NCBI RefSeq assembly: GCF_008726925.1
Contig: NZ_VYWO01000001.1
Location: forward strand, 620,001-684,000
DNA from: Aerococcus sanguinicola
GTDB taxonomy: Bacteria; Bacillota; Bacilli; Lactobacillales; Aerococcaceae
Reading direction: 5' to 3'
Length of the DNA stretch: 64,000 bases
The number at the start of each line of letters is the position of its first letter. Positions within the stretch are counted from its first letter, which is position 1. A model generated the notes under the pieces. That model did not search any database, was not told where the DNA came from, and saw only the letters and a program-made list of their open reading frames with translations. Below are positions 43,777 to 57,579 of the stretch, piece by piece. A program made the translations under genes and the position numbers.

Positions 43777-43828
43777 TATAAGCTTGACTTGATTCATCTG
43801 ATGAAGGAAAACTGATAAAAGTTCAAAG

Positions 43829-43874
43829 CAAAAGGCGTCCAGAACATCTCCAAATGTTCTGGGCGCCTTTTACT
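43829..43874. terminator. Bidirectional terminator after arsM and ykvI-like gene
   Basis: AAAAGGCGTCCAGAACAT pairs with ATGTTCTGGGCGCCTTTT (one G-T mismatch), between two convergent genes, with T-tracts on both sides. Confidence 0.9.
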
Positions 43875-43915
43875 CTGACTCAGTATCTATTGGATTCCCT
43901 CGCGTCTATGAGCCT

Positions 43916-45169
43916 TTAATCTTCCGATTCATCTTCAAACTCTTCCTGACCAATCTCTGTCACTTCATCATAAAGCTCCTTATTATCTACACGTGAAGCA
44001 TCGTAGAGTTCACGCATTTGAGCCGCATCCTCGCGGTCAAAATCATAGTCATCCGACAAACGGCGCTCCTCATGTTCAAGTAAACGGTCGCGGATGCCGC
44101 TCTCTTTACTAATCCGACGGTAGCGCAGAAGCCACTGGATGATCAGTAAGGCAATCACAAAGAAACCACAATAGCCAATAAAGGGGAAGAGATAAGCCAC
44201 CAAGGTTTCAAAACCGATAAAGGACAGCAGGAAACCCACCCCGATTAAAAGAATCATGTTACGGCTGAATTTCTCCGGTTGGGCCCGGGATACCCGCTTA
44301 GCTAGGGCATAATAAGTCCCAATCGCCGTATTATAAATCATCCCGAAAACAATCAGCGCCATAACTACGCCCAGCGTCGGGTTGATCGCATTAAAGAGGG
44401 CCAACAGTGGCATAGAAGTTCCCGCCACTTGGTCAATATTTAAACTGATTGAGAAGAAGGAAGCAAATAACAAGGCACCCACCAAAAGCCCGCCGAAGAG
44501 GCCTCCAAAACCCGCCTGCTTGGGACTATACTGTTCCCCGCCAATCACGACAGCCATCGACATGGCCAACATCAAGGCTAGGCAGGAATAATTTAAAGTG
44601 GAAATCAACCAATTTGGTAGGGTAGTCGGTTGGGCGGCGGACATTGCCATGGCCTCATCAAAGGGAATGGGCTGTTGGATCAGGGTATGGATCAAAATAC
44701 CAATGAGAAAAATAATCACAAAAGGTGTAATGGCCCCTATCAAGGTCGTCACCCGGTCAACATCCATATAGGCTGTGACAATGACTAGGCCTGATAAGAT
44801 CAAGGCCCCTAGCCAAATTGGCAGGCCAAACTGTTGGTTGAGATTGGTCCCCGCACCAGCAATCATAATAAAACCTGTACAAAAGAGGTTCATATTGATA
44901 ATAAAATCAATAATTTTTGACACGATGGGTGAAGAAATATGGTTGAAGAGTTCACTGTGCTCCTGGGCCTTGTAGTAGGACCCAAATTGGAGGAGGACAA
45001 TGCCCCCTATAATAAAGAGACAGGCTGACAGAGCCACTCCTAAAATCCCTTGCTTACCAAAGCTGACAAAGTACTGCAACATTTCCTTACCGCTTGCAAA
45101 ACCAGCCCCAATGATGACACCCAAGTAAGCCAGTCCAATATGGAACATGTTCTTTATTTTACTATCCAT
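43916..45169 (-). CDS. YkvI-family membrane protein (APC superfamily) with acidic tail
   Basis: A 417-aa protein with ten hydrophobic segments, starting with IGLAYLGVIIGAGFASGKEM, characteristic of YkvI-like putative transporters of the amino acid-polyamine-cation superfamily. Substrate unknown. After the last segment (about residue 345) there is an unusual ~65-residue hydrophilic extension rich in Glu, Asp and Arg (DDYDFDREDAAQMRELYD). The promoter -10 TATAAT at 45209-45214 lies between the two arms of a 9-bp inverted repeat. Confidence 0.85.
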   Translation of the reverse strand: MDSKIKNMFHIGLAYLGVIIGAGFASGKEMLQYFVSFGKQGILGVALSACLFIIGGIVLLQFGSYYKAQEHSELFNHISSPIVSKIIDFIINMNLFCTGFIMIAGAGTNLNQQFGLPIWLGALILSGLVIVTAYMDVDRVTTLIGAITPFVIIFLIGILIHTLIQQPIPFDEAMAMSAAQPTTLPNWLISTLNYSCLALMLAMSMAVVIGGEQYSPKQAGFGGLFGGLLVGALLFASFFSISLNIDQVAGTSMPLLALFNAINPTLGVVMALIVFGMIYNTAIGTYYALAKRVSRAQPEKFSRNMILLIGVGFLLSFIGFETLVAYLFPFIGYCGFFVIALLIIQWLLRYRRISKESGIRDRLLEHEERRLSDDYDFDREDAAQMRELYDASRVDNKELYDEVTEIGQEEFEDESED

Positions 45170-45186
45170 AATAAGTCCTTTCCGTT

Positions 45187-45239
45187 CACTAGCATCGTCT
45201 TTACTTTAATTATAATGACAAATTATTTTAATGCTAGTG
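45187..45239 (-). promoter_or_regulatory. Inverted repeat flanking the ykvI-like promoter
   Basis: CACTAGCAT (45187-45195) and ATGCTAGTG (45231-45239) are perfect complements 35 bp apart, with the -10 box (TATAAT, 45209-45214, minus strand) between them. This is a plausible operator; the factor is unknown. Confidence 0.5.
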
Positions 45240-45255
45240 ATAAGAGCAGACCTAT

Positions 45256-45285
45256 AAAAACTCCCCTGCCCTAAGACAGAGGAGT
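45256..45285 (-). terminator. Terminator of the gatCAB operon
   Basis: On the minus strand ACTCCTCTG pairs with CAGGGGAGT (one wobble) and is followed by TTTT, just past the gatB stop. Confidence 0.8.
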
Positions 45286-45295
45286 CAAACAAAAT

Positions 45296-46723
45296 CTAAC
45301 GTTTATCTAATTCTTCCTTGAGGAGTTGGTTAACCACTTGTGGGTTGGCTTGTCCTCGTGTTTCCTTCATAATCTGTCCAACTAAGAAGCCCATTGCCTT
45401 CTTCTTACCAGCTTGGTAGTCTTCCAAGGATTGTGGGTTGGCATCGATGACTTCATTAATCATTGGCACTAATTGCTCAGGATCAGAAATCTGAACCAGG
45501 CCAGCTGATTCAACGTATTCTTTAGCACTGCCGCCTTCTTCAGCGAGGTGCTTGAAGACCTTCTTACCCATCTTGCTAGAGATGGTGCCATCTTGGATGA
45601 GCTGGATCATTTCAGCTAGGTTGTCTGGTGTCAGACCAATTTCATCGAGTCCCTTGGCATTGTCATTGAGATAAGCAGAAACTTCACCCATCAACCAGTT
45701 AGAAGCTTGTTTAGGATCAGCACCTTCAGCAACCGTTGCATCAAAGAACTCAGACATTTCACGCGTTAGGGTCAACACCTTAGCATCGTATTCTGGTAGG
45801 CCAAATTCTTCAATATAACGATGACGCCGTTGGTCTGGCATCTCTGGCATATCGGCCTTAATCTGATCCAATTCTTCCTGGCTCACAGTGAATGGTGGGA
45901 GGTCAGGCTCTGGGAAGTAACGGTAGTCTGCTTCCCCTTCCTTCACCCGCATTAAGACCGTCTTATTGTTGGCATCGTCCCAGCGCAGGGTAGATTGCAA
46001 GACCTGGTCCCCACTATTTAGGACTTGGGCTTGGCGCTTCTCTTCGTAAGCCAGGCCGCGGCGGACGTTATTGAAGGAGTTCAAGTTCTTAATTTCCGTC
46101 TTGGTCCCGAAAGCTTCTTGGCCATAAGGACGGAGGGAAATATTAGCATCGCAACGCATAGACCCCTCTTCCATCTTCACGTCCGAAACATTGATAAACA
46201 TCATAATTTCACGAATTTTTTCCAGGTAAGCATAGGCTTCCTCAGGTGAGCGCATGTCTGCTTCGGAAACAATTTCAACCAGCGGGGTGCCTTGGCGGTT
46301 CAAGTCAACGAGAGAGCCTTGGCCGGAGTGGATACTCTTCCCGGCATCTTCCTCTAGGTGGATCCGTTCAATCCCGATCCGCTTAGTTTCACCATTGACC
46401 TCAATATCTACATAGCCATGTTCGCCGAGAGGTTTATCGAGTTGGGAGATTTGGTAAGCTTTGGGATTATCAGGATAGAAGTAATTCTTCCGGTCAAAGT
46501 ATTGGCGAGGGTTCACCTGACAATTTAGGGCAGTGGCTGCTCTCAAGCCATACTGAACGGCTCTTTTATTGGTAAAGGGCAGGACACCAGGATAGCCCCA
46601 GTCCACCACATTGGTATTTTCATTTGGGGCCGCTCCAAAACTTGTGGGAGCACTCGAGAAGACTTTAGACTTGGTCTTAAGTTCGACGTGGACTTCTAGA
46701 CCAATGACTGTTTCATAATTCAC
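45296..46723 (-). CDS. gatB: Aspartyl/glutamyl-tRNA amidotransferase subunit B
   Basis: A 475-aa subunit that phosphorylates the misacylated tRNA-bound Glu or Asp and receives ammonia from GatA. It has the GatB/GatE signature ([62 protein letters not shown]), the FPEPDLPP segment and a C-terminal YqeY-like tRNA-binding domain. Third gene of gatCAB; 11 bp after gatA, and followed by a terminator. Confidence 0.98.
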   Translation of the reverse strand: MNYETVIGLEVHVELKTKSKVFSSAPTSFGAAPNENTNVVDWGYPGVLPFTNKRAVQYGLRAATALNCQVNPRQYFDRKNYFYPDNPKAYQISQLDKPLGEHGYVDIEVNGETKRIGIERIHLEEDAGKSIHSGQGSLVDLNRQGTPLVEIVSEADMRSPEEAYAYLEKIREIMMFINVSDVKMEEGSMRCDANISLRPYGQEAFGTKTEIKNLNSFNNVRRGLAYEEKRQAQVLNSGDQVLQSTLRWDDANNKTVLMRVKEGEADYRYFPEPDLPPFTVSQEELDQIKADMPEMPDQRRHRYIEEFGLPEYDAKVLTLTREMSEFFDATVAEGADPKQASNWLMGEVSAYLNDNAKGLDEIGLTPDNLAEMIQLIQDGTISSKMGKKVFKHLAEEGGSAKEYVESAGLVQISDPEQLVPMINEVIDANPQSLEDYQAGKKKAMGFLVGQIMKETRGQANPQVVNQLLKEELDKR

Positions 46724-46734
46724 GCTGTTTCCTC

Positions 46735-48189
46735 CTATTCTGGGTGTTTGCTTTGGTAGTCATTTGCTTGTTCGAAGGCATAAGCTGTCTTGTAAAGCGT
46801 GGACTCATCGAAGTAGTTGCCGATTAATTGCAGACCGATTGGCAAGCCATCTTCATCAAATCCAGCTGGAACCGACATACCTGGAAGACCAGCTAGGTTG
46901 ACAGGCACGGTTAAGAGGTCAGCCATGTACATTTGTAGAGGATCGTCGACCCGTTCACCCAATTTATAGGCTGGTGTGGTTGCGACAGGTCCCGCAATAA
47001 TATCATATTTCTCAAAGACGGAAGCCAACTCTTCACGCAAGAGGTAGCGGACCTTACCTGCCTTATTAAAGTAGGCATCAAAGTAACCTGAAGATAAGGC
47101 AAAGGTCCCTAGCATAATCCGCATCTTAACTTCTGAGCCGAAGCCTTCAGAACGTGTACGCACATAGAGGTCTTCCAAGTCCTTAACGTCTTCTGCCCGG
47201 TAGCCATAACGGACACCGTCAAAACGTTGGAGGTTAGAGGAAGCTTCTGATGAGGCAAGAATATAGTAAGCTGGAATCCCGTATTTCAAATGGGGAATGC
47301 TTACTTCTTCAACAACAGCCCCTAATTCTTCTAATTTAGCAATCGCTTGGCGGACATTCTTTTGTACTTTTTCATCGACACCTTCTGCGAAGAATTCTTT
47401 AGGAACAGCGACCTTCAAGCCTTCAATCCCATCTTGGAGACTTTGACTGTATTTAGGCACACTGAGGTCTGCTGTTGTGGAATCATGGTCATCATGGCCA
47501 GCAATAGCTTCTAAAATAATCGCATTATCTTCCACTGTCCGCGTCATTGGGCCAATTTGGTCAAATGAGCTCCCGAAGGCAATTAAGCCCCAGCGCGAAA
47601 CGAGGCCATAAGTTGGCTTTAGACCCACGATACCTGTAAAAGCAGCTGGTTGGCGGATAGAGCCCCCAGTATCAGAACCTAGGGCTGCAACCACTTCGCC
47701 CCCGGCTACCGCTGCAGCAGAACCACCGGAAGACCCACCAGGTACCCGGTCAGTGTCCCATGGGTTGCGGGTTGGACCAAAATAGGAAGTTTCGGTTGAG
47801 CCACCCATGGCGAATTCATCCATGTTAAGCTTACCAATAATAATCGCACCAGCAGCTTCTAAGCGCTCGCAGACCGTCGAATTATAAACCGGCACAAAGT
47901 TTTCTAACATCCGAGAAGCGGCTGTTGTCCGCAGGTTTTCCGTAATGATATTGTCCTTGATCCCCAAAGGAATCCCTTGAAGAGGACGTTCTTCGCTATA
48001 GCCAGCTTCATCACTCGCCTTGGCTGCTTCTAGGGCGGCTTCCTCGTTCAAGCTGATAAAAGCATTGTAAGTCTTGTCTAGGTCTTTGATCCGTGCAATC
48101 GTTTCTTTAACTAGCTCAACAGCTGTGATGTCGCCGTCGACCAACTGTTTATTCAAGCCACGGATTGTTTCCTCAAATCTCTTACTCAT
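46735..48189 (-). CDS. gatA: Aspartyl/glutamyl-tRNA amidotransferase subunit A
   Basis: A 484-aa amidase that releases ammonia from glutamine for transamidation of Glu-tRNA(Gln) or Asp-tRNA(Asn). The Ser-cisSer-Lys catalytic set is visible: Lys in PLGIKDNI, the Ser-rich loop [15 protein letters not shown] and [11 protein letters not shown]. It overlaps the last base of gatC's stop codon, so the subunits are coupled in translation. Confidence 0.98.
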   Translation of the reverse strand: MSKRFEETIRGLNKQLVDGDITAVELVKETIARIKDLDKTYNAFISLNEEAALEAAKASDEAGYSEERPLQGIPLGIKDNIITENLRTTAASRMLENFVPVYNSTVCERLEAAGAIIIGKLNMDEFAMGGSTETSYFGPTRNPWDTDRVPGGSSGGSAAAVAGGEVVAALGSDTGGSIRQPAAFTGIVGLKPTYGLVSRWGLIAFGSSFDQIGPMTRTVEDNAIILEAIAGHDDHDSTTADLSVPKYSQSLQDGIEGLKVAVPKEFFAEGVDEKVQKNVRQAIAKLEELGAVVEEVSIPHLKYGIPAYYILASSEASSNLQRFDGVRYGYRAEDVKDLEDLYVRTRSEGFGSEVKMRIMLGTFALSSGYFDAYFNKAGKVRYLLREELASVFEKYDIIAGPVATTPAYKLGERVDDPLQMYMADLLTVPVNLAGLPGMSVPAGFDEDGLPIGLQLIGNYFDESTLYKTAYAFEQANDYQSKHPE

Positions 48190-48494
48190 TAGGCATTGTC
48201 CTCACTTTCATCGATAACTGTTGGCACACCAATAAAACCATCACGAGGGGTTTGCGCATTCTTCAAGAGCACATCAGCGCCTGGGCCTGGTACAGGCTCA
48301 TCTTCACGCAAAACATTTTCTAGGTCAATGCCCCAAGTCATAATCGGTGTATCTGTCGTGTCCACTTCCTCTAACTGGTCGACCATGTGGATAATATTTT
48401 CAAATTTACCGGTAATTTTCTCAATTTCTTCATCCGTAAAGGATAATTTTGCTAATTTTGCAACATGTTGAATTAAATCTTGATTGACTTCCAT
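48189..48494 (-). CDS. gatC: Aspartyl/glutamyl-tRNA amidotransferase subunit C
   Basis: A 101-aa small subunit that wraps around GatA and stabilises the complex. It has the family pattern [32 protein letters not shown] and LREDEP, and ends with [15 protein letters not shown] clear AAGGAGG precedes the ATG. First gene of the operon; the 175-bp upstream gap holds its promoter region (a TATACT-like box on the minus strand near 48600). Confidence 0.97.
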   Translation of the reverse strand: MEVNQDLIQHVAKLAKLSFTDEEIEKITGKFENIIHMVDQLEEVDTTDTPIMTWGIDLENVLREDEPVPGPGADVLLKNAQTPRDGFIGVPTVIDESEDNA

Positions 48495-48669
48495 GTTGTC
48501 GCCTCCTTAGTCGATTGCTTAATAACATTCAGTTCAAATTTCGATTGGATTGCCTATAAAAGATCCGGTCAGCACCAACACTTAGTGGGAGATGTCCAGT
48601 ATAGACTGTCATCTTTCTTATTTTATCATAATCAGAATAGGGTCACAACGGCCAGGATCCAGCCCAAGC

Positions 48670-49809
48670 TTATGAGATCATCTCATAAGTGAAGTTATTC
48701 TCACCGGCTTGCCTTTCCATAATGGCTCGCATCCCACTCGGTCCTTCAACTCGAATCGTGATAGCACCGCGGTTATTTCTAAAGATCGTATTGGCAGTAT
48801 TCATGGTATGTTGGACAAGGGCAATAATCTCTGAGTAACCATCAAATTGAGTATTGATTTCAATATCAATCTGACTCAGTCGGCCTTCTTCATAAGTCCC
48901 AACCCCAGAAATGCCGCTCAACCGAGGGAAGAAATCTTCAACTTCAGAAGTAAAACGTGCAAAAGCGACATTATCCTCTTCTGCTGCTCCAGAATCGACG
49001 CCGAGGGCATGGTTCTGGGTATCATAATTCTCCCAATCTGAGAAAGCTGTCCCCGCAACAGAGACGACTTCTGCCGCATAGGCACCCCCAGCTAGGCTAT
49101 CCGTGGGCCCATTATAGAAGAGGGCCACTTGGATAGGAAGTTTGGCATACTTCTTGTCCTTGCGAATTCGTGCCACCACTTCCTCGGCAATTTGCTTACC
49201 ATGTTCTAAGGCCTGGTCCTTGTCAATCGCAATCTTTTCCTGGCTTTCTCCATTGCTGAAGGTATCTTCTGAATTGAGGGCTAGCCCGATCGTTACACCT
49301 TCTAGCTTGTAATTATCCTCATCATCTTTCTTCATGAAATTATATTCTAGGATACTGTTCAGATACTTGGGTTGGTAATCCTCTCGCTTATCTGAAGCGC
49401 TAGCTTCCGGGTTGAGGCCCTCAGGATTATCCTCGGTCTTTGCCCCTAGCCATTGGTTGGCCATCTCACGGGTAATCAGCTGACCCTCTTGGAAGTAGTA
49501 TTCTTCTGTTGAGAACTGACCCTCCGCTATCCGGTAGAGGCCTTCTTCAAAATTGCGCATATTAGCCTCTGAAGTCGGACGGGCCATCAAGCCCCGGCTC
49601 TCACTCATCTTATAATGACCCTCTTCAATCGCAGCAGGGTAGTGGTTGATGGAGAGAGCTGGCGCCTCCTGGTCATCAGTCTGCGCCTCCTGCCCACTTT
49701 GCGCCTGGTCTTGGGCCTGGCCCTCCTCTGCCTGGTCTGGCGTCTGACAGCCCGCGAGAGCCAGGGCCAAACAGGCAAGCAGGCCTAACTTATAGTGTAA
49801 TCGTTTCAT
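48670..49809 (-). CDS. camS: CamS-family sex pheromone lipoprotein
   Basis: A 379-aa lipoprotein. Signal peptide MKRLHYKLGLLACLALALAGC with lipobox; in enterococci and staphylococci the cleaved signal peptide yields a short hydrophobic pheromone-like peptide (family knowledge; here the relevant stretch would be LGLLACLALALA). The mature part has the CamS features NHYPAAIEEGHYKMSESRG, EEYYFQEGQLITREMANQWL and QVALFYNGPTDS. It sits between ligA and gatC, the usual Firmicutes order. Confidence 0.94.
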   Translation of the reverse strand: MKRLHYKLGLLACLALALAGCQTPDQAEEGQAQDQAQSGQEAQTDDQEAPALSINHYPAAIEEGHYKMSESRGLMARPTSEANMRNFEEGLYRIAEGQFSTEEYYFQEGQLITREMANQWLGAKTEDNPEGLNPEASASDKREDYQPKYLNSILEYNFMKKDDEDNYKLEGVTIGLALNSEDTFSNGESQEKIAIDKDQALEHGKQIAEEVVARIRKDKKYAKLPIQVALFYNGPTDSLAGGAYAAEVVSVAGTAFSDWENYDTQNHALGVDSGAAEEDNVAFARFTSEVEDFFPRLSGISGVGTYEEGRLSQIDIEINTQFDGYSEIIALVQHTMNTANTIFRNNRGAITIRVEGPSGMRAIMERQAGENNFTYEMIS

Positions 49810-49875
49810 GACTCGTGTTCCCCTTATTTTAAAAACTATTTTCCTTTATTTTAGCATAATTTTCTTGCAAGTTCT

Positions 49876-54364
<4,489 letters not shown>

Positions 54365-54445
54365 CTTCGTCTCCCTTCACTAAATACTTCTCAAGTCTAT
54401 CATTTATCCCTGGTCCCTTCAATCACTAGGGCCCTGTCAAGACAA

Positions 54446-54474
54446 GAAAAAAGGCCCAAGTAAAGGCCTTCTTT
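54446..54474 (-). terminator. Terminator downstream of the GntR gene
   Basis: AAGGCC and GGCCTT (minus strand) with a 8-base loop and TTTTTT; it separates gntR readthrough from pcrA and lies just beyond the type B palindrome. Confidence 0.7.
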
Positions 54475-54496
54475 ATCGGTAAGTTGACTGTGGTTG

Positions 54497-54611
54497 AGTT
54501 CGCAAAGGCAGAAAGGGAGTGACTTCAGCAAAGTGGAACGACCGGCTTGCAGCCGCTCTTTTCCGCTTTGCCTCCAGTCATCCCTTTCTAAACGCCTTTG
54601 CTCGCACCCTG
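54497..54611. repeat. Palindromic intergenic element, type B copy 2
   Basis: A near copy of the element at 1982-2090: GCAAAG.CA.AAAGGGAGTGAC, AAAGTGGAACGACCGGC, CCTCCAGTCATCCCTTT and GCCTTTGCTC.CACCCTG are shared. It ends 1-2 bp from the stop codon of the GntR gene. Confidence 0.85.
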
Positions 54612-54612
54612 T

Positions 54613-55269
54613 TTAGCTATTGATTTGGTTGAGTATTAGCTGGTTCATCCATATCCGAACTTGTTTTCTGGCATTGGGATAGTCTGCTTCTTCAATGGCG
54701 CGGATAAATTCGGGATATACATCTGAGGTTTCATTCCGTTCCTTGGCAAAATTCCGCTGGTCTGCCTTGACATTCTTTAAGTAAAGTTCATGCAGGGTAG
54801 CAATGGTGCTTAAGCCAATTTGACGGAAGTAAGAATTAGGATGATAGAAGGCTAAAAAGCGAAAAAGTTTAAATTCCGCTGCATAATAAGTCGCATCATC
54901 CTCAGAGTCTCTGCCACGTTCCATTTCCTGGACAATCTCATGTAACTCTTCTTTATCCACATGGATATCCTTGTTCTGCATATGTTGGAATAAGTGCATC
55001 GCCATCAATTCAACAAACTGTAGCCGCTCCACAATAGCCGTTGAAGTTAAAGAAGATTTGATCACAACCGCTCCTTTATAAGGCTCAATCTTAACATAAC
55101 CTTCTTCTTCAAGTTGGGCCATGGCACGACGTACGGGTGTCCGACTCATCCCTAACTTGTTGGCGATTTCGACCTCCTTCAAGTGGGTATCAGGCAACAA
55201 AATATTATTATCTATACGTTCTTTTAGATACTCATAAGCCGTATCTTTATAGCTCTGTGACTTGGCCAC
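54613..55269 (-). CDS. GntR-family transcriptional regulator (FCD type)
   Basis: An ~218-aa regulator. The N-terminal winged HTH (about 1-75) has YEYLKERIDNNILLPDTHLK and IANKLGMSRTPVRRAMAQLE; the C-terminal half is an all-helical FCD-like ligand domain. The open frame extends upstream to 55410 into the next gene, but a GTG at 55269 behind GGAGGGG (8-base gap) gives the usual family size. Ligand and targets unknown; gene order does not point to one. A palindromic element follows directly. Confidence 0.85.
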   Translation of the reverse strand: MAKSQSYKDTAYEYLKERIDNNILLPDTHLKEVEIANKLGMSRTPVRRAMAQLEEEGYVKIEPYKGAVVIKSSLTSTAIVERLQFVELMAMHLFQHMQNKDIHVDKEELHEIVQEMERGRDSEDDATYYAAEFKLFRFLAFYHPNSYFRQIGLSTIATLHELYLKNVKADQRNFAKERNETSDVYPEFIRAIEEADYPNARKQVRIWMNQLILNQINS

Positions 55270-55345
55270 CAAATTCCCCTCCAATCGACTGTGAGTTCTT
55301 TTTAACTTACTTTTAATATAGCACAAAGAATTAAAAATGCAAAGT

Positions 55346-55972
55346 TTAAAATATTGTATTTCTATCCATCTTATCGTACTTATCCAAACCATAAGTTTGG
55401 ATGATTTCAATTAATTTTTCTGCATAATGGGGGTCTGTCGCATAGCCTGCTGCCTGGAGGGCATAGGCCGCTGTCTTGGGATCCTCAGCCTGGCGCACGG
55501 CGAGGTAAAGGTCTGGATTCCAATCTGTCCCCTCCTGCATCAAGCGTCCGTGATCGACCACTGCCGCCCGCCAAGACGGATACACTTTGAAGGGCGCCTC
55601 TACCGTCTGATAGCCCGATTCTGTGTATTCCTGGGTGGGTAAGTCAACAGAGCGCTCGCCGCCATAAGCCTTACGCCCAAAAAGATTATTATAATCCCGA
55701 GCGAGCTGGCTGCGGCCAAAGTCCGATTCAATAGCTGCTTGGGCCACAACGAGGCTAGGCAAGACCCCAGAATTTTTGGCATTGGCCATGGCGTATTGGC
55801 CAATCTCATCCAGAAATTCTTCAGCCGTCTGGTCTTCCTCATGGCGCTCTAATCTAAAGGAGGGCCAGACTAGGAGCCCCAAAGCAAAGATAAAAAGCAG
55901 GCCTAAGAGGAGCTTCTGCCCCCACGAACGCTTTGAACGTCTTCTTGATCGAGCTTTCTTAAGCTTTGCCAT
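55346..55972 (-). CDS. Glucosaminidase-domain peptidoglycan hydrolase (GH73)
   Basis: A 208-aa protein with a basic N-terminus and one hydrophobic signal/anchor segment (about 20-40), then a GH73 N-acetylglucosaminidase domain: VLPSLVVAQAAIESDFGRSQL with catalytic Glu, NNLFGRKAYGG, and PSWRAAVVDHGRLM near the end of the fold. It lacks extra LysM or SH3 targeting domains. Acts in the cell wall. Candidate -10 TAAAAT at about 56008 (minus strand). Confidence 0.9.
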   Translation of the reverse strand: MAKLKKARSRRRSKRSWGQKLLLGLLFIFALGLLVWPSFRLERHEEDQTAEEFLDEIGQYAMANAKNSGVLPSLVVAQAAIESDFGRSQLARDYNNLFGRKAYGGERSVDLPTQEYTESGYQTVEAPFKVYPSWRAAVVDHGRLMQEGTDWNPDLYLAVRQAEDPKTAAYALQAAGYATDPHYAEKLIEIIQTYGLDKYDKMDRNTIF

Positions 55973-56044
55973 AGCACTCCCCCTTCTCTTCTATTTTACA
56001 CAATTCACCTGCAAAAAGAAACTTTGTCACTTAATCAAGTACTC

Positions 56045-56090
56045 AAAAACTGCACCCTTATCGCAACGTTAAGCGTCAATAAGGATGCAG
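56045..56090 (-). terminator. Terminator of the liv operon
   Basis: CTGCATCCTTAT pairs with ATAAGGGTGCAG (one wobble) on the minus strand, followed by TTTTT, 15 bp past the livF stop. Confidence 0.85.
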
Positions 56091-56104
56091 TGGATAGCTT
56101 TCGA

Positions 56105-56824
56105 TTAGCCGCCCAGGTAAGCTTTTTGAACTTCTTCTGAATTGAGAAGGTCGCTGCCACGGCCTTCTGCTGTGATCTGACCAACTTCGAGGACATAAGC
56201 ATAATCGGAAATTTCTAAGGCAGACTTAGCGTTCTGCTCAATCAAGAGCACCGTAGTACCTTCTTCTTTATGGATCTTTTGAATAATTTCAAAGATCTGT
56301 TGAATAATAATCGGTGCTAGCCCCATGGAGGGTTCATCGAGCAGGAGTAATCTTGGCTTAGCCATTAATGCCCGGGCCATAGCCAGCATTTGCTGTTCAC
56401 CGCCAGATAGTGTGGCAGCATCTTGGTTCAGGCGTTCCTTTAAAATCGGGAAGAATTCAAACATATGTTCAATATCTTCAATAATCTGTAAACGGTCGGT
56501 CCGCGAATAAGCTCCCATTAAGAGGTTCTCATAGACGGTCATCTTCGGAAAGACATGTCGACCTTCGGGTACCTGGGAAATACCTTGGCGGACTATTTGA
56601 ATGGTTGACATCTTCTCCAAAGGCTTGCCTTCAAAGAGGATTTCCCCTGTCGTCGGCCGCAGTAAACCTGAAATGGTCTTTAGGGTGGTCGTTTTTCCTG
56701 CCCCATTGGAGCCAATCAGGGAAACAATTTGACCTTCTTCTACCTTAAGATCAATCCCTTTGAGGGCCTCAATCATCCCATATGAGACATGGATATCTCG
56801 GATATCTAACATCTTAATCGACAC
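56105..56824 (-). CDS. livF: Branched-chain amino acid ABC transporter ATPase LivF
   Basis: A 239-aa ATPase with Walker A GSNGAGKTTT, signature LSGGEQQMLA, Walker B LLLLDEPSMGL and the switch His in LLIEQNA-type LivF form. It powers import of Leu, Ile and Val together with LivG. Fifth gene of livJHMGF; it overlaps livG by 11 bp. Confidence 0.95.
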   Translation of the reverse strand: MSIKMLDIRDIHVSYGMIEALKGIDLKVEEGQIVSLIGSNGAGKTTTLKTISGLLRPTTGEILFEGKPLEKMSTIQIVRQGISQVPEGRHVFPKMTVYENLLMGAYSRTDRLQIIEDIEHMFEFFPILKERLNQDAATLSGGEQQMLAMARALMAKPRLLLLDEPSMGLAPIIIQQIFEIIQKIHKEEGTTVLLIEQNAKSALEISDYAYVLEVGQITAEGRGSDLLNSEEVQKAYLGG

Positions 56825-57578
56825 CTCCTAAGTAAGCTTTAATAACGCGCTCATCAGACTGGATAGCTTCTGGACTTCCCTCAGCAATCACTTTGCCGTA
56901 TTCTAGCACATAGATTCGTTCGCAAATATTCATGACCAAGGACATGTCATGCTCAATTAAAACAACGGTAATGCCTAACTCATCCTTGATTCGGTGGATT
57001 AATTCGGTTAATTCCGCCGTCTCACGAGGGTTCATCCCAGCTGCTGGCTCATCTAAGAAGAGCAATTGAGGTTCAGTTGCCAGGGCGCGGACAATCTCTA
57101 AGCGCCGCTGCTGACCGTAGGCTAGGTTCTTAGCCTTCTCATTGGCTAAGTCTTCTAGGTTAAAGAGTTCAAGCAGTTCAATCGCCCGACGGTAGAGCTG
57201 GTTGCGGTTGCGGTAATAAGCTGGCAAGCGTAAGACACTCGTCAAGAAGCCGGCCCCATGTTCAGCATGGAGAGCAATCAGCACATTCTCTAAAACCGTT
57301 AGATTAGCAAACAAACGAATATTCTGGAAGGTTCTGCCGATCCCTGCCCGGTTGATCTTCTCCGGCTGGGTCCCCGATATATCCTGACCAGCAAATTCAA
57401 TATTGCCAGTCGTCGGTTCATAGACTCCCGTAATCAGGTTGAAGAGAGTCGTTTTCCCTGCCCCGTTCGGCCCGATCAGACCAATCAGTTCATTACTTTC
57501 AATTGCTAAATTGACGTCGGAGACGGCGGTCAAGCCACCAAATGTTTTGGTCAAATGATTTACTTTTAACAAAGTCAT
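56814..57578 (-). CDS. livG: Branched-chain amino acid ABC transporter ATPase LivG
   Basis: A 254-aa ATPase with Walker A GPNGAGKTTLFN, the LivG-type signature LAYGQQRRLEI, Walker B LLFLDEPAAGMN and VVLIEHDMSLVM. It forms a heterodimer with LivF. The stop-start overlap with livF and the 1-bp gap to livM indicate tight coupling. Confidence 0.95.
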   Translation of the reverse strand: MTLLKVNHLTKTFGGLTAVSDVNLAIESNELIGLIGPNGAGKTTLFNLITGVYEPTTGNIEFAGQDISGTQPEKINRAGIGRTFQNIRLFANLTVLENVLIALHAEHGAGFLTSVLRLPAYYRNRNQLYRRAIELLELFNLEDLANEKAKNLAYGQQRRLEIVRALATEPQLLFLDEPAAGMNPRETAELTELIHRIKDELGITVVLIEHDMSLVMNICERIYVLEYGKVIAEGSPEAIQSDERVIKAYLGGVD

Positions 57579-57579
57579 T

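Noticed and set aside
55270..55410. Extended N-terminus for the GntR regulator
   Set aside because: It overlaps the glucosaminidase gene and adds a non-homologous hydrophobic start; the GTG at 55269 fits the family and has GGAGGGG upstream.
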